A stretch of 46,528 bases of DNA from Bacteroidota bacterium (lineage in GTDB: Bacteria; Bacteroidota; Bacteroidia; Flavobacteriales; Flavobacteriaceae). The stretch covers positions 1-46,528 of the forward strand of contig JAEWLN010000069.1 of NCBI GenBank assembly GCA_023457535.1, in the 5' to 3' direction. Position numbers and translations under genes: made by a program. Shown piece by piece: positions 24,860 through 32,496 of the stretch; position 1 is the stretch's first letter, and the number at the start of each line of letters is the position of its first letter. The notes beneath the pieces are model-generated. The model saw nothing but the letters and a program-made list of their open reading frames with translations, did not search any database and was not told the DNA's origin.

Positions 24860-24917
24860 CAAAACTACGGCATTGGTTCTAGGGCATGTTACACTAAAAG
24901 TGTAAAAAACGTTAAAC
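24860..24917 (-). promoter_or_regulatory. Promoter B with locus operator (copy B), drives the precursor peptide operon
   Basis: On the minus strand the -7 box is TAGTTTTG (24860-24867, exact TAnnTTTG). Exactly 21 bp upstream is the palindrome TTACACTTTTAGTGTAA (24889-24905), then TTTAAC at 24911-24916. The predicted leader is about 85 bases. Confidence 0.82.
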
Positions 24918-24937
24918 GGCGCGGGCTGACGCAAAAA

Positions 24938-24965
24938 AAAAACGACAATCGGAATTGTCGTTTTT
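24938..24965 (-). terminator. Terminator downstream of the 25027-25440 gene
   Basis: AAAAACGACAAT (24938-24949) pairs perfectly with ATTGTCGTTTTT (24954-24965) around a 4-base loop. On the minus strand the stem is followed by a run of T residues. It separates the secreted-protein gene from promoter B. Confidence 0.85.
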
Positions 24966-25026
24966 GAGTTTACGTCCGGAAAATTCCGGCGCGGGCGAAA
25001 GTGTGCCCTATATAGAGGAGGTGAGA

Positions 25027-25440
25027 TTAGCGTTGTCTTGGCAGCCACACGTAATAATAGCCATCCTTTTCAGAAAGGGCATAGGTTCCTTTGGCCACGA
25101 TGTATTCGCCTTTGATGCCCAGGGGCTCTGATACGGAACGCGGCAGCGAAAAGCTGTCTGTTTCGAGTCCGTAACGCAAATATGCGGCGTTGGCTTGATA
25201 GAAGTTCTTGCTGAATGCAAACGCGATCTGCGTACCGCCCACATTGGCAATCCCGGCATCAAACGGCGTGCCGCCACTGAGCCCGCCCATACACATGCCC
25301 GCTCCACTTACACATGGGCCTGCGTAGGAAGACACCTTCCCGAATCCGATGTCTATTTTGGTAAAATCTTTAAGCGTTTGGGCGTTGCTGGAAAGCCCGG
25401 CGAAAATGGCAGCCACTAAGGCAAAAGTCAAATTTTTCAT
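25027..25440 (-). CDS. Small secreted protein with Cx6C loop (paralogue), single-gene unit
   Basis: A 137-residue exported protein (signal peptide MKNLTFALVAAIFAGLSSNA, cleavage near SSNAQ). The mature part begins with a Phe/Gly segment, then CVSGAGMC (Cys43, Cys50) and a Gly-rich turn; the C terminus has AKGTYALSEKDGYYYVWL. The Cx6C loop and GxY C-terminal motif are shared with 19455-19913. It forms its own unit between promoter C and a strong terminator, directly upstream of the precursor operon, under the same operator. It may be a binding protein, an outer-face partner or an immunity factor; I cannot assign a family. Confidence 0.75.
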   Translation of the reverse strand: MKNLTFALVAAIFAGLSSNAQTLKDFTKIDIGFGKVSSYAGPCVSGAGMCMGGLSGGTPFDAGIANVGGTQIAFAFSKNFYQANAAYLRYGLETDSFSLPRSVSEPLGIKGEYIVAKGTYALSEKDGYYYVWLPRQR

Positions 25441-25463
25441 TGTAAAATAGTTTTAGGTTTACC

Positions 25464-25482
25464 ATCTGAAACTGTTTCAGAT
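25464..25482 (-). promoter_or_regulatory. Perfect 19-bp palindrome in leader of 25027-25440 gene (copy C)
   Basis: ATCTGAAAC and GTTTCAGAT flank one base and form a perfect inverted repeat, 23 bases before the ATG and close to the predicted transcription start. It resembles the leader stem-loop of the precursor peptide gene. It could act as RNA hairpin or as a second DNA operator. Confidence 0.5.
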
Positions 25483-25488
25483 TTAACC

Positions 25489-25546
25489 CAAAACTACACC
25501 AACGCACGGGTGGGGTTTTGCACTAAAAGTGTAAAAAAAGTTAAGG
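25489..25546 (-). promoter_or_regulatory. Promoter C with locus operator (copy C)
   Basis: On the minus strand the -7 box is TAGTTTTG (25489-25496). Exactly 21 bp upstream lies TTACACTTTTAGTGCAA (25518-25534), one base off a perfect palindrome, followed by TTAAC (25540-25544). The operator ends 1-2 bp from the stop codon of the response-regulator gene. Confidence 0.8.
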
Positions 25547-25547
25547 T

Positions 25548-26210
25548 TTACAACAGGCCGAGCGAGCGGCATTCCTTGAGTATGTCTTCGTCGCCGCCCT
25601 TTTCGATGTTAAGCAGATCCTTGATTTTGCTCTTGCGTTTTTTGATTGTATCTTCAGATACGTTCATTTTGTTTGCGATGGATTTGATTTGAAACCCCTC
25701 CGAAAGCAACACGATGATCTCGCGGTCCAGACTGTCGAGCAACCCTTGCGCAAAAAGCGGCTGCTTAATTTTCTGGTTCACCAGCGGCGTGTAGTAGAGT
25801 TCGCCTTCGAGCACGGTTTCAAAAGCTTCGATGAGTTGCGGCGGCCGGTAATCACTTTTGACGAGCAATCCGTTGGGCTGTAATTTTTTGACCACGTTGT
25901 AGAGCCGGATGGTATCGAAATGCGCGGTAAGCATGATGATTTTGGCATCGGGCATCAACTTGCGGATCAGCATGCCCAGGTCTTCGCCATTGTAGATTTT
26001 CTCTTCCGGATACGGCGGAATCGTATAGTCGAGAAAAACAAGATCGAAAGCGGTCGCATGAAGGTTTGCAGTAACAATGTCATAAGCCTCCTGGCAGGTG
26101 TACGCTTCAGTGATTTCGATCGGATGTTTGTGCTTGTTTAAACTTAACATGGCTTTGTAGCCTTCAATCATCCCGGGATGATCATCAATCATTAAAATTT
26201 TCACAACCAT
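25548..26210 (-). CDS. LuxR/NarL-type response regulator (module 2)
   Basis: A 220-residue regulator. The receiver domain has Asp9/Asp10 in MIDDHPG, phospho-acceptor Asp61 in LVFLDYTIPP and a Lys in GLLVKSDYRP. The C-terminal LuxR-type helix-turn-helix (about 150-210) has LLSEGFQIKSIANKM and VSEDTIKKRKSKIKDLL as recognition helix. It follows its kinase by 33 bp. Four operator-promoter units lie within about 8.4 kb of one another around this gene, and one of them drives its own operon, so I infer that it is the activator of the locus. It is the same length and order as module 1. Confidence 0.9.
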   Translation of the reverse strand: MVVKILMIDDHPGMIEGYKAMLSLNKHKHPIEITEAYTCQEAYDIVTANLHATAFDLVFLDYTIPPYPEEKIYNGEDLGMLIRKLMPDAKIIMLTAHFDTIRLYNVVKKLQPNGLLVKSDYRPPQLIEAFETVLEGELYYTPLVNQKIKQPLFAQGLLDSLDREIIVLLSEGFQIKSIANKMNVSEDTIKKRKSKIKDLLNIEKGGDEDILKECRSLGLL

Positions 26211-26243
26211 AAACGCGAATTTGAATTTTGTGAAAATACTATT

Positions 26244-28277
26244 CTAAATCGGAATTATCAAATTTACACGGGTCCCTTTTTGGATTTCGGACGTAATTTC
26301 GAACGTGCCGCCCATTTCTTCTGTCCTGACTTTCATGTTTTTGATGCCGATGCCGCCTTTTTTCTGCGCCGTATTGAACCCGTCGCCGTCGTCTGAGATC
26401 GTCACCTGAAGCGCGCCTGTTTCGGTTTTGCCCATCGATACGGCCACGTTTTTTGCATCGGCGTATTTTTCGATGTTGTGCAGCGATTCCTGTAAAATTC
26501 GGTACAAGTGAATTTTGATTTTGTTGTCGATCAAATCCCAGTTGACCGAATCGCTGACCTCAAGCGAGAAATGGATTTGCGAATAATTCTCGATTTTGAT
26601 GAAGAGTTCTTTGACAACAGCGATAAAATTTGAGTTGTCCGATAGGATATTCGAATTCAAATCGTGCGCAATATTGCGGATCTCCTGCTCGACAGCCTGG
26701 ATTTCGTCGATCTGTGACGCAAAAGTGTCCTGCCCGATCAAATTGGCCTTGTACAACAATGCATACAAATTGAGCCGGACGGCGGCGAGTTTACCCATGA
26801 CGCCGTCGTGCAGTTCCAGGGAAATGCGCTGCTTTTCAATATTTTTGCCCTCCTGGATTTTTTGCTGCTGGTTGAGCATCAGTTGAAAAATAGCCTCGTT
26901 GGCCTGCTGCTGCTGCTGTTTGAGCAACAACTCGCGCGTTTTGGCCTTTTGCGACTGGTTCATGAACCACAACACGAGAATAACAATCGAAAAAACGGCA
27001 AGTCCCACGATAATCCAGCGCTGAAGCGATAAATATTCTGCTTTGAGCGTGAGCATGTTGCGCTCGGTTTTGATCTCGTCGGTTTCAAAAGCAATGCGGG
27101 CAAACTTGTCGCGGGTGGCGCGCTCAACGACCTGCAAACTGTCGTTCAAGGCGATGTACCGGCTGGAATAAAACGATTTTTCATTCGGATTGGCCTCTGC
27201 GAGCAATTGCAGGATTTTGAGCTCGTCTTCAAAAATGCGGTAGTGGTGTGCCTGGGTTTGCGCTTGTTTGAGGTAAAAATTGGCGCGCGCTGTCTGTTGT
27301 TGCGAAAGGTAAAATTCGCCCAGGTATGTTTTGCTTGTGATCTGGATCGGGACATTGCGGATACTGTCGCCAATGCGCAGCGTTTCGTGGAACTGGTGTA
27401 CAGCTTGCGCATCGCCGAGCCTGAATTTCGAATACGCCAGATTGTTGAGCAAATAACAATACACCACGCTGTTGCTTTTCTTAAAATCGCCAAATTTCAG
27501 CGCCTGGCTGATCATGCGTACCGCGCTGGCGTGATCGTTTTTCTTTTGGTAGGCACAGGCGATATAATTGTAAGGCATGACCTTGAGCGTGGCGTACTGC
27601 GGATCGGATTTGAGCCTGTCGCTTACCTCGATCGCCTTTTGGTAATATTCGATTGCCTTATCGTAATTTTCGAGTCCGTCAAGCGAATTGCCGAGCGTGA
27701 CATAACAATTGTAGATCAGCAAATCATAGCGTTCTTGTTTGGCAATTTTCAGCGCCTCGATCGATAACTTTTCAGCCTGTACGTAATCTTTTTTAAAACT
27801 TAGGATATTGGCGCGGATGTTCTTGATGTACGAGGCCATGAGCGGCTTGCCACTGACCCTGGCAAACGACTTTTCAGATTTGGTGAAATAATAATACGCG
27901 CTGTCGTAATTGGCTTTGTTGTAAAAATAATTGCCGATGCAGTACGCTGACTCTGCGATGCAAGTCGGATCATCTTTAATCAAGGATTTTTTGTATTGTT
28001 TTTTGGACAAATACAAGTATGGCTCTTTTTGTCCAAGTTCATAAAATGTTTGCGCAAGGTCGAGTACATTTTCGCAAGCAATCGAATCTGAATTTTCTGT
28101 TATCTTGAATGCGCGATCGGCATACTTCAACCTTACCGCCGACGGGAATTTATGATTTGAGGCTACTGCCAACAAAGAGTCTATTTGGGTTTGGGCCGAT
28201 AAATAAAGCGTGTCTTCTCTTTGGTTACATCCCAAAAAGAAGACACTGCTCAGCACCAAAATTGCAAATGTTCTCAA
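26244..28277 (-). CDS. TPR-containing sensor histidine kinase with lipoprotein-type signal (module 2)
   Basis: A 677-residue kinase. The N-terminal signal has a lipobox (FFLGC, about residue 17). About ten TPR-like repeats fill the periplasmic part (30-390; for example YNCYVTLGNSLDGLENYDKA). A transmembrane helix (WIIVGLAVFSIVILVLWFM, about 418-437) and a Gln-rich coiled coil lead to a HisKA_3 helix with His490 in SLELHDGVMGKL and an HATPase domain ending with DDGDGFN and GGIGIKNMKVRTEEMGG. The start is a TTG at 28277, the only start that yields the signal peptide. A proline-tailed lipoprotein gene lies 46 bp upstream and the response regulator 33 bp downstream. TPR arrays often bind peptides or proteins, so it could sense the locus product. 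Confidence 0.92.
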   Translation of the reverse strand: MRTFAILVLSSVFFLGCNQREDTLYLSAQTQIDSLLAVASNHKFPSAVRLKYADRAFKITENSDSIACENVLDLAQTFYELGQKEPYLYLSKKQYKKSLIKDDPTCIAESAYCIGNYFYNKANYDSAYYYFTKSEKSFARVSGKPLMASYIKNIRANILSFKKDYVQAEKLSIEALKIAKQERYDLLIYNCYVTLGNSLDGLENYDKAIEYYQKAIEVSDRLKSDPQYATLKVMPYNYIACAYQKKNDHASAVRMISQALKFGDFKKSNSVVYCYLLNNLAYSKFRLGDAQAVHQFHETLRIGDSIRNVPIQITSKTYLGEFYLSQQQTARANFYLKQAQTQAHHYRIFEDELKILQLLAEANPNEKSFYSSRYIALNDSLQVVERATRDKFARIAFETDEIKTERNMLTLKAEYLSLQRWIIVGLAVFSIVILVLWFMNQSQKAKTRELLLKQQQQQANEAIFQLMLNQQQKIQEGKNIEKQRISLELHDGVMGKLAAVRLNLYALLYKANLIGQDTFASQIDEIQAVEQEIRNIAHDLNSNILSDNSNFIAVVKELFIKIENYSQIHFSLEVSDSVNWDLIDNKIKIHLYRILQESLHNIEKYADAKNVAVSMGKTETGALQVTISDDGDGFNTAQKKGGIGIKNMKVRTEEMGGTFEITSEIQKGTRVNLIIPI

Positions 28278-28323
28278 AAATTTAATTATTTCTCAAAGCT
28301 ACAATTTTAAATGAAATGACGGA

Positions 28324-28605
28324 TCAAGGTTTTGGCGGCCTTGGAGGCAAAGGCGGGTTGATCGGCGGATCGATAGCCATTGTTTTTGGCGGTTCCGGAA
28401 CCAACGAATCTTTCGCAAAAAGCGCGTCGTCTGTATCGGCTTCGTGTTGGACGGCATTGGAAACCTGCAATTTGGACTGCGCGGTTTCGGCCGGGATTTC
28501 ATCGGCGCTGCAACTGGTTAAGCATTGGGTAAACAAAGTTGCCGTCAGCAACGCAAAAAACATTTTGAATCGGTCGTAACCGGGGTTTTGGGTAATCGAT
28601 TTCAT
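28324..28605 (-). CDS. Small proline-tailed lipoprotein preceding kinase module 2
   Basis: A 93-residue protein that starts MKSITQNPGYDRFKMFFALL and carries a lipobox-like LTSC at about residue 31. The mature part is acidic and low-complexity and ends PPLPPRPPKP. ATG 28605 is used because an upstream in-frame start at 28665 would lie inside the -7 box. The gene before kinase module 1 (14129-14290) has the same features: lipoprotein signal, short mature region, proline-rich tail ending KP. The pair suggests a conserved third component of these signalling modules. It is the first gene of the unit driven by promoter D. Confidence 0.78.
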   Translation of the reverse strand: MKSITQNPGYDRFKMFFALLTATLFTQCLTSCSADEIPAETAQSKLQVSNAVQHEADTDDALFAKDSLVPEPPKTMAIDPPINPPLPPRPPKP

Positions 28606-28662
28606 GATTGGGATGTGTTTGTTAAAAATATTAGGATTTGTTGATTTTGTAACATTACATCG

Positions 28663-28720
28663 CAAATCTAGCCGATCAAATTTCGTAAGTTTTACCCAAA
28701 AAGTGTAAAGAATGTTAAAT
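28663..28720 (-). promoter_or_regulatory. Promoter D with locus operator (copy D), drives lipoprotein-kinase-regulator operon
   Basis: On the minus strand the -7 box is TAGATTTG (28663-28670). Exactly 21 bp upstream is TTACACTTTTTGGGTAA (28692-28708), with one good arm and one degenerate arm, then TTTAAC (28714-28719). A further TTTAAC is at 28744-28749, 30 bp farther upstream. The weaker arm fits an autoregulated promoter. Confidence 0.72.
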
Positions 28721-28798
28721 ACCGGAATAAAAACGGAAAGTATGTTAAAATTGCCCCTCTTTTCACGTCAAGCGTCCAAATAGTTGAACTCCATCCGT

Positions 28799-29248
28799 CT
28801 ACGCCCGGAAATATTTAAGCGGCACAAACAGCATCCCGAAACATTCTCCATGTTCTTTACCGAGATGTTTGTGGTGTATTTTATGAGCGCGTCTTACGGC
28901 CCGCGCGTAACGATTGTCGACGTTTCGGAACAGTCTGAACCGTTGGTGGATAAAAATATCGTGCACGATAAAGTAGCACATTCCGTAACAAAAAATCCCG
29001 ATTCCCACAGGCAACCCCATTTCGAGCACCTCAAACCGCCACAACAAAAAAAACCCGATACAAATCACGGCATACACTACAAAAAACAAATCGTTTCTTT
29101 CAAACCACGAGTCGTGTTGTTTGCGGTGATGGTCTTTGTGCCAATTCCAGAGCCACCCGTGCATGATGTACTTATGGCTCAGCCACGCGACGGCTTCCAT
29201 ACCGACGAACGTCAACACAAAAACGGCGATATGTATCCAAACAGCCAT
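28799..29248 (-). CDS. crtZ: Beta-carotene hydroxylase (CrtZ-type)
   Basis: A 149-residue membrane-bound di-iron hydroxylase of the fatty-acid-hydroxylase type. Its His boxes are HKYIMH (His25, His30), HKDHH (His37, His40, His41), then HDIFIHQRF and HKIHHKH near the C terminus, as in CrtZ. It adds hydroxyl groups at C3 and C3' of beta-carotene to give beta-cryptoxanthin and zeaxanthin. The ATG overlaps the crtB stop by one base (TAATG), so the two are translationally coupled. Length is close to the ~150-170 residues usual for bacteroidetal CrtZ. It is the last gene of the carH-crtI-crtB-crtZ run. Confidence 0.94.
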   Translation of the reverse strand: MAVWIHIAVFVLTFVGMEAVAWLSHKYIMHGWLWNWHKDHHRKQHDSWFERNDLFFVVYAVICIGFFLLWRFEVLEMGLPVGIGIFCYGMCYFIVHDIFIHQRFRLFRNVDNRYARAVRRAHKIHHKHLGKEHGECFGMLFVPLKYFRA

Positions 29249-30087
29249 TATATAAGGTGCAATTTATAATCGACATAGCACTTTGCGAACAGCCCGATCT
29301 TATGATAATTCGAAATACGGATGCGCGCCTGCAGGATTTTAACCGGTGGAATCCGTTTGAGCTTGCCCAGCAGTGTCTTGTAATAAACATACGCGACATA
29401 AACGCCCAGCTTGGCCTCGAGGGGCAATTCGAGTATTCCCAAAAATCCGACACGCAGGTCTTCCTCGATCTCCGCAATAATGGCCTGTTTTTCAGACTCG
29501 CCCAACTGCGCCAGATTGGCATGTGGAAAATAACTGCGGTTGAGCAATTCGAAGTCGTGCTTCAAGTCGCGCAAAAAGTTGATCTTCTGAAATGCCGACC
29601 CAAGCCGCATCGCACTGCGTTTAAGGCTGTCATACTGATTTTTGTCGCCACCGACAAATACGCACAAACACATCAAGCCTACTACATCCGCAGATCCATA
29701 AATATAATCGTGATAATCCTGCACGGACGCATAATTTTTCTGGCTCAAATCCTTTTCCATGCTCGCCATAAACGCATCGACCAATTCGCGCGGGATCGCA
29801 TGGTTGTTGAACGTGTGCTGGAATGCATTGAGCACCGGATTGGTACTGATGCCCTCCTGGAGCGCGCGCTGCAAATCCGCGCTGAATCTGAAGAACAAAT
29901 CCGGTTGGTTAAAGTCGTGAAAACTGTCCACGATTTCGTCGGCCAGCCGGACAAATCCATAGATGTTGTAAATATCCTGCCGGATCGACGGCGCGAGCAA
30001 ACGCACGGCCGTAGCAAAAGAAGTACTGTATCGGGCGGTTATCAATCGCGAAGTCTTGAACGAAATATCGTCAAAATAAGTTTTCAT
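29248..30087 (-). CDS. crtB: Phytoene synthase
   Basis: A 279-residue squalene/phytoene-synthase-family enzyme that condenses two geranylgeranyl diphosphates to phytoene. The first Asp-rich motif is RLADEIVDSF (Asp50 to Asp54) and the second is FLRDLKHDFE with RSYFP following; STSFATAVRLLAP near the N terminus is the usual opening. It overlaps the crtI stop by 4 bp (ATGA) and crtZ by 1 bp, showing tight coupling. No GGPP synthase (crtE) is seen in the window, so the precursor must come from elsewhere in the genome. Confidence 0.95.
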   Translation of the reverse strand: MKTYFDDISFKTSRLITARYSTSFATAVRLLAPSIRQDIYNIYGFVRLADEIVDSFHDFNQPDLFFRFSADLQRALQEGISTNPVLNAFQHTFNNHAIPRELVDAFMASMEKDLSQKNYASVQDYHDYIYGSADVVGLMCLCVFVGGDKNQYDSLKRSAMRLGSAFQKINFLRDLKHDFELLNRSYFPHANLAQLGESEKQAIIAEIEEDLRVGFLGILELPLEAKLGVYVAYVYYKTLLGKLKRIPPVKILQARIRISNYHKIGLFAKCYVDYKLHLI

Positions 30088-31547
30088 ACGGCGTATTTTT
30101 GGACAAGCCCGGCAGCGAGCTTGCCTGAGATTAAAGCCGGAGGCACACCCGGACCCGGAACGGTGAGCTGCCCGGTAAAGAACAGGTTTTTGACTTTCCG
30201 GCTGCGCAATTTAGGCCGCAAAAAAGCCGTTTGGCGCAGTGTGTTGGCCATTCCGTACGCATTGCCTTTGTAGGAATTGTAATCGCGTACAAAATCATTG
30301 AGGCAGTAACTTTCCCTGAGCACCAAATGCTGTTCGAGATCCTGCCCGATGTGCCTGCCGAGCCGCGCCATCACGCTGCGAAAAACAGATTCCCGCAAGG
30401 CATCATTGTCCGACAGCCCGGGCGCAAGCGGAACGAGCAGAATGGCCGCTTCGTGGCCCGGCGGCGCACATCCCGCATCGGATTGCGAGGGAAAACTCGC
30501 GTAAAACAACGGATCATCGGGCCAGCACGGCGCATCGTAAATCTGGTTCGCGTGCTTGTCAAAATCGGCGTCAAAAAATAACATGTGATGGTTCAGGTGG
30601 GGCAATCGGGTATCGAAACCAAGGTAGAACAGCAATGCCGATGGTGCAAAAACGCGGCTTTCCCAGTAATTACTATTGTACATCCGATAAGCTTTGTCGA
30701 GCAACGATTCCGTATGACAGTAATCGGCGCCGCTTACCACCAGGTTTGCCGCCCGATGCACACCGTTGACTTCCAAACCCGATATCTTGCCGTGGCTGAC
30801 GGTAATTTTCCCAACATCGGCCTCGGTCTCGAACCGAACGCCCAGTTCACGCGCCAATGCAACAATCGCCTCCACCACTGCATACATGCCGTTTTGCGGG
30901 TACCAGGTCCCGAGCGCAAAATCGGCGTAGTTCATAAAACTATAAAATGACGGGGTTTGCGAAGGCTTGGCCCCAAGGAACAACACCGGAAATTCAAGTA
31001 TTGTCGCGAGTTTTTCATTGCTGAACCGCCGGCGCACATCACCGGAAATGGTCCTGAAAAAACGCCATGCCCTTCGTATGGTATCGGTTCGGACCAGTTC
31101 GAGCGCTGACGCTCCGGGCTGATACACCAAATCCCGGATCGCGATGTCGTAATTATCTTTGGCTTCGGCCATAAAACGGTCCAGTGCCGCGCCGCTGCCA
31201 GCCTGTGTATTTTCGAACGTTGCGCGGATTTGATCGTATTGGCCGGCCATGACCAGCGGGACACCGTCTGCAAAGTGGACGCTGTACGCAGGCGAAAGAC
31301 GGGTGAGCCCGTAATAGTGCGATGTGCTCTTCCCAAAATCGGCGAAAAAACGGTCGAACACATCGGGCATCCAATACCAGGTGGGTCCCATGTCGAACGT
31401 AAAGCCGTCCTTGCGAAACTGTCGCGCCCTGCCGCCGAGGGCATCGTTTTTCTCGAGCACGGTGACATCGTACCCGGCTTTAGCCAGATAACATGCCGCC
31501 GATAACGAAGAAAAACCCGATCCTATAATGTAAACTGCTGTACTCAT
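30084..31547 (-). CDS. crtI: Phytoene desaturase (CrtI-type)
   Basis: A 487-residue FAD-dependent desaturase. The N-terminal dinucleotide-binding motif is VYIIGSGFSSLSAACYLAKA with VLEKNDALGGRARQF following, and the C-terminal signature is LFFTGQLTVPGPGVPPALIS. CrtI converts phytoene to lycopene in four steps. A promoter with an exact -7 box (TAGTTTTG) ends 7 bp before the ATG, so the mRNA is nearly leaderless. An inverted repeat of TTGTTTAA/TTAAACAA brackets that promoter and is a candidate CarH operator. The gene follows carH-like gene 1 by 52 bp and is followed by overlapping crtB. Confidence 0.95.
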   Translation of the reverse strand: MSTAVYIIGSGFSSLSAACYLAKAGYDVTVLEKNDALGGRARQFRKDGFTFDMGPTWYWMPDVFDRFFADFGKSTSHYYGLTRLSPAYSVHFADGVPLVMAGQYDQIRATFENTQAGSGAALDRFMAEAKDNYDIAIRDLVYQPGASALELVRTDTIRRAWRFFRTISGDVRRRFSNEKLATILEFPVLFLGAKPSQTPSFYSFMNYADFALGTWYPQNGMYAVVEAIVALARELGVRFETEADVGKITVSHGKISGLEVNGVHRAANLVVSGADYCHTESLLDKAYRMYNSNYWESRVFAPSALLFYLGFDTRLPHLNHHMLFFDADFDKHANQIYDAPCWPDDPLFYASFPSQSDAGCAPPGHEAAILLVPLAPGLSDNDALRESVFRSVMARLGRHIGQDLEQHLVLRESYCLNDFVRDYNSYKGNAYGMANTLRQTAFLRPKLRSRKVKNLFFTGQLTVPGPGVPPALISGKLAAGLVQKYAV

Positions 31548-31582
31548 TGTTTAACAAAACTACAAAAAGATTAAACAACAAA
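31547..31582 (-). promoter_or_regulatory. crtI promoter with bracketing inverted repeat (candidate CarH operator)
   Basis: On the minus strand a TTTG box (31579-31582) is followed after 16 bp by TAGTTTTG (31555-31562). Perfect 8-base inverted repeats TTGTTTAA/TTAAACAA occupy 31571-31578 and 31547-31554, on either side of the -7 box; the inner arm touches the start codon. A repressor bound here would block the promoter. Confidence 0.62.
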
Positions 31583-31599
31583 TGCAGCGGAAGCAAACT

Positions 31600-32496
31600 T
31601 TATAATTCGTTTATCAGTTCGCTGATGTGTGCAAATACGCGCATGTTGGGTGGAAGATCTTTCGAAATTTGCTGGGCGCGTTTGCCGAGCAGCCAGAATT
31701 GCGAGGTTTCGTCCATCACGTGCTTGCTGAAACGATTGAGGTAATCGGGTAAATCATCGGGTTGCGGCTCGATGGTCAGGTAGGAAACGAACACGATTTG
31801 CTTAAACAGTTTTTTGAGATCGAGCAAACTTTCCTGGGGAACGCTTTCCCCAAGGTAGATGCTGCGGTATCCGTTCAGGGTAATTTCGTAATTGACATAC
31901 ATCAGTCCCACGTCGTGGAGTTCGTCTTTGGGAAGGAACAGCACGAACATTTTATCGTGATTTGTAGGCTCCAGGATTTGGATGCGCTCTGTGTTGGTCA
32001 GGATTTTTTGCCGCAAAAGATAGCTGATAAAGTGTTCGTGCGCCGGCGAAATCGTCCCGGTTTGCCACAACAGTCCAATCTCTTCCATCAGCGGAATGAA
32101 CACTTCGTAAAACACTTCCCGAAACGACTTCTCGGCCAGCAGCGTGTTGTAAGTATTGAAAAACAGCGGCTGGTCAAAGTTCATCATCGCTAGCTTGAAA
32201 TTGCTGATGGCGTGAAATTTAGCGCTTTTCTCTGACACGATCTGCCGTACCATCGTGGCAAGCCGGTCCTCGCCCATCGCGCTGATCGTACTGAGTTTGT
32301 AGCCGTGTTCGTTCAGCAGTTTCACGTTGAGCAGTTTTTGCAAACTGTAACTGTCGTAAACGCGGATATTGGTTCCGGTTCGGGCCGGAGACAGGATTTT
32401 ATGCCGTTTTTCCCAGATCCTGATCGTATGCGCCTTGATGCCCGATAAGTTCTCCAGGTCTTTGATCGTAAACGTAGTTTTGATTGCGCTGTTCAT
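31600..32496 (-). CDS. MerR-type B12-binding regulator, CarH/LitR-like (copy 1)
   Basis: A 298-residue regulator. Residues 1-75 are a MerR winged helix (FTIKDLENLSGIKAHTIRIW). The rest is the cobalamin module: a four-helix bundle with the Trp-x9-Glu-His motif (Trp144, Glu154, His155 in LLWQTGTISPAHEHFI) and a Rossmann domain with the B12 lower-ligand motif ELHDVG (His194). In CarH, adenosylcobalamin holds a DNA-binding tetramer together in the dark and light breaks it, releasing carotenoid genes. The ATG at 32496 is used rather than a TTG at 32505. The gene sits between crtY (divergent) and crtIBZ (downstream, same strand), the classic arrangement. All key residues are present. Confidence 0.92.
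   Translation of the reverse strand: MNSAIKTTFTIKDLENLSGIKAHTIRIWEKRHKILSPARTGTNIRVYDSYSLQKLLNVKLLNEHGYKLSTISAMGEDRLATMVRQIVSEKSAKFHAISNFKLAMMNFDQPLFFNTYNTLLAEKSFREVFYEVFIPLMEEIGLLWQTGTISPAHEHFISYLLRQKILTNTERIQILEPTNHDKMFVLFLPKDELHDVGLMYVNYEITLNGYRSIYLGESVPQESLLDLKKLFKQIVFVSYLTIEPQPDDLPDYLNRFSKHVMDETSQFWLLGKRAQQISKDLPPNMRVFAHISELINEL

Noticed and set aside
20389..28720. The four operator copies as mobile-element ends or CRISPR repeats
   Set aside because: Each lies at one fixed distance from a -7 box upstream of a same-strand gene, without transposase, target duplications or regular spacers.
29257..30273. 338-codon plus-strand frame across crtB and the crtI end
   Set aside because: Antisense shadow of phytoene synthase with no promoter or recognisable domain.
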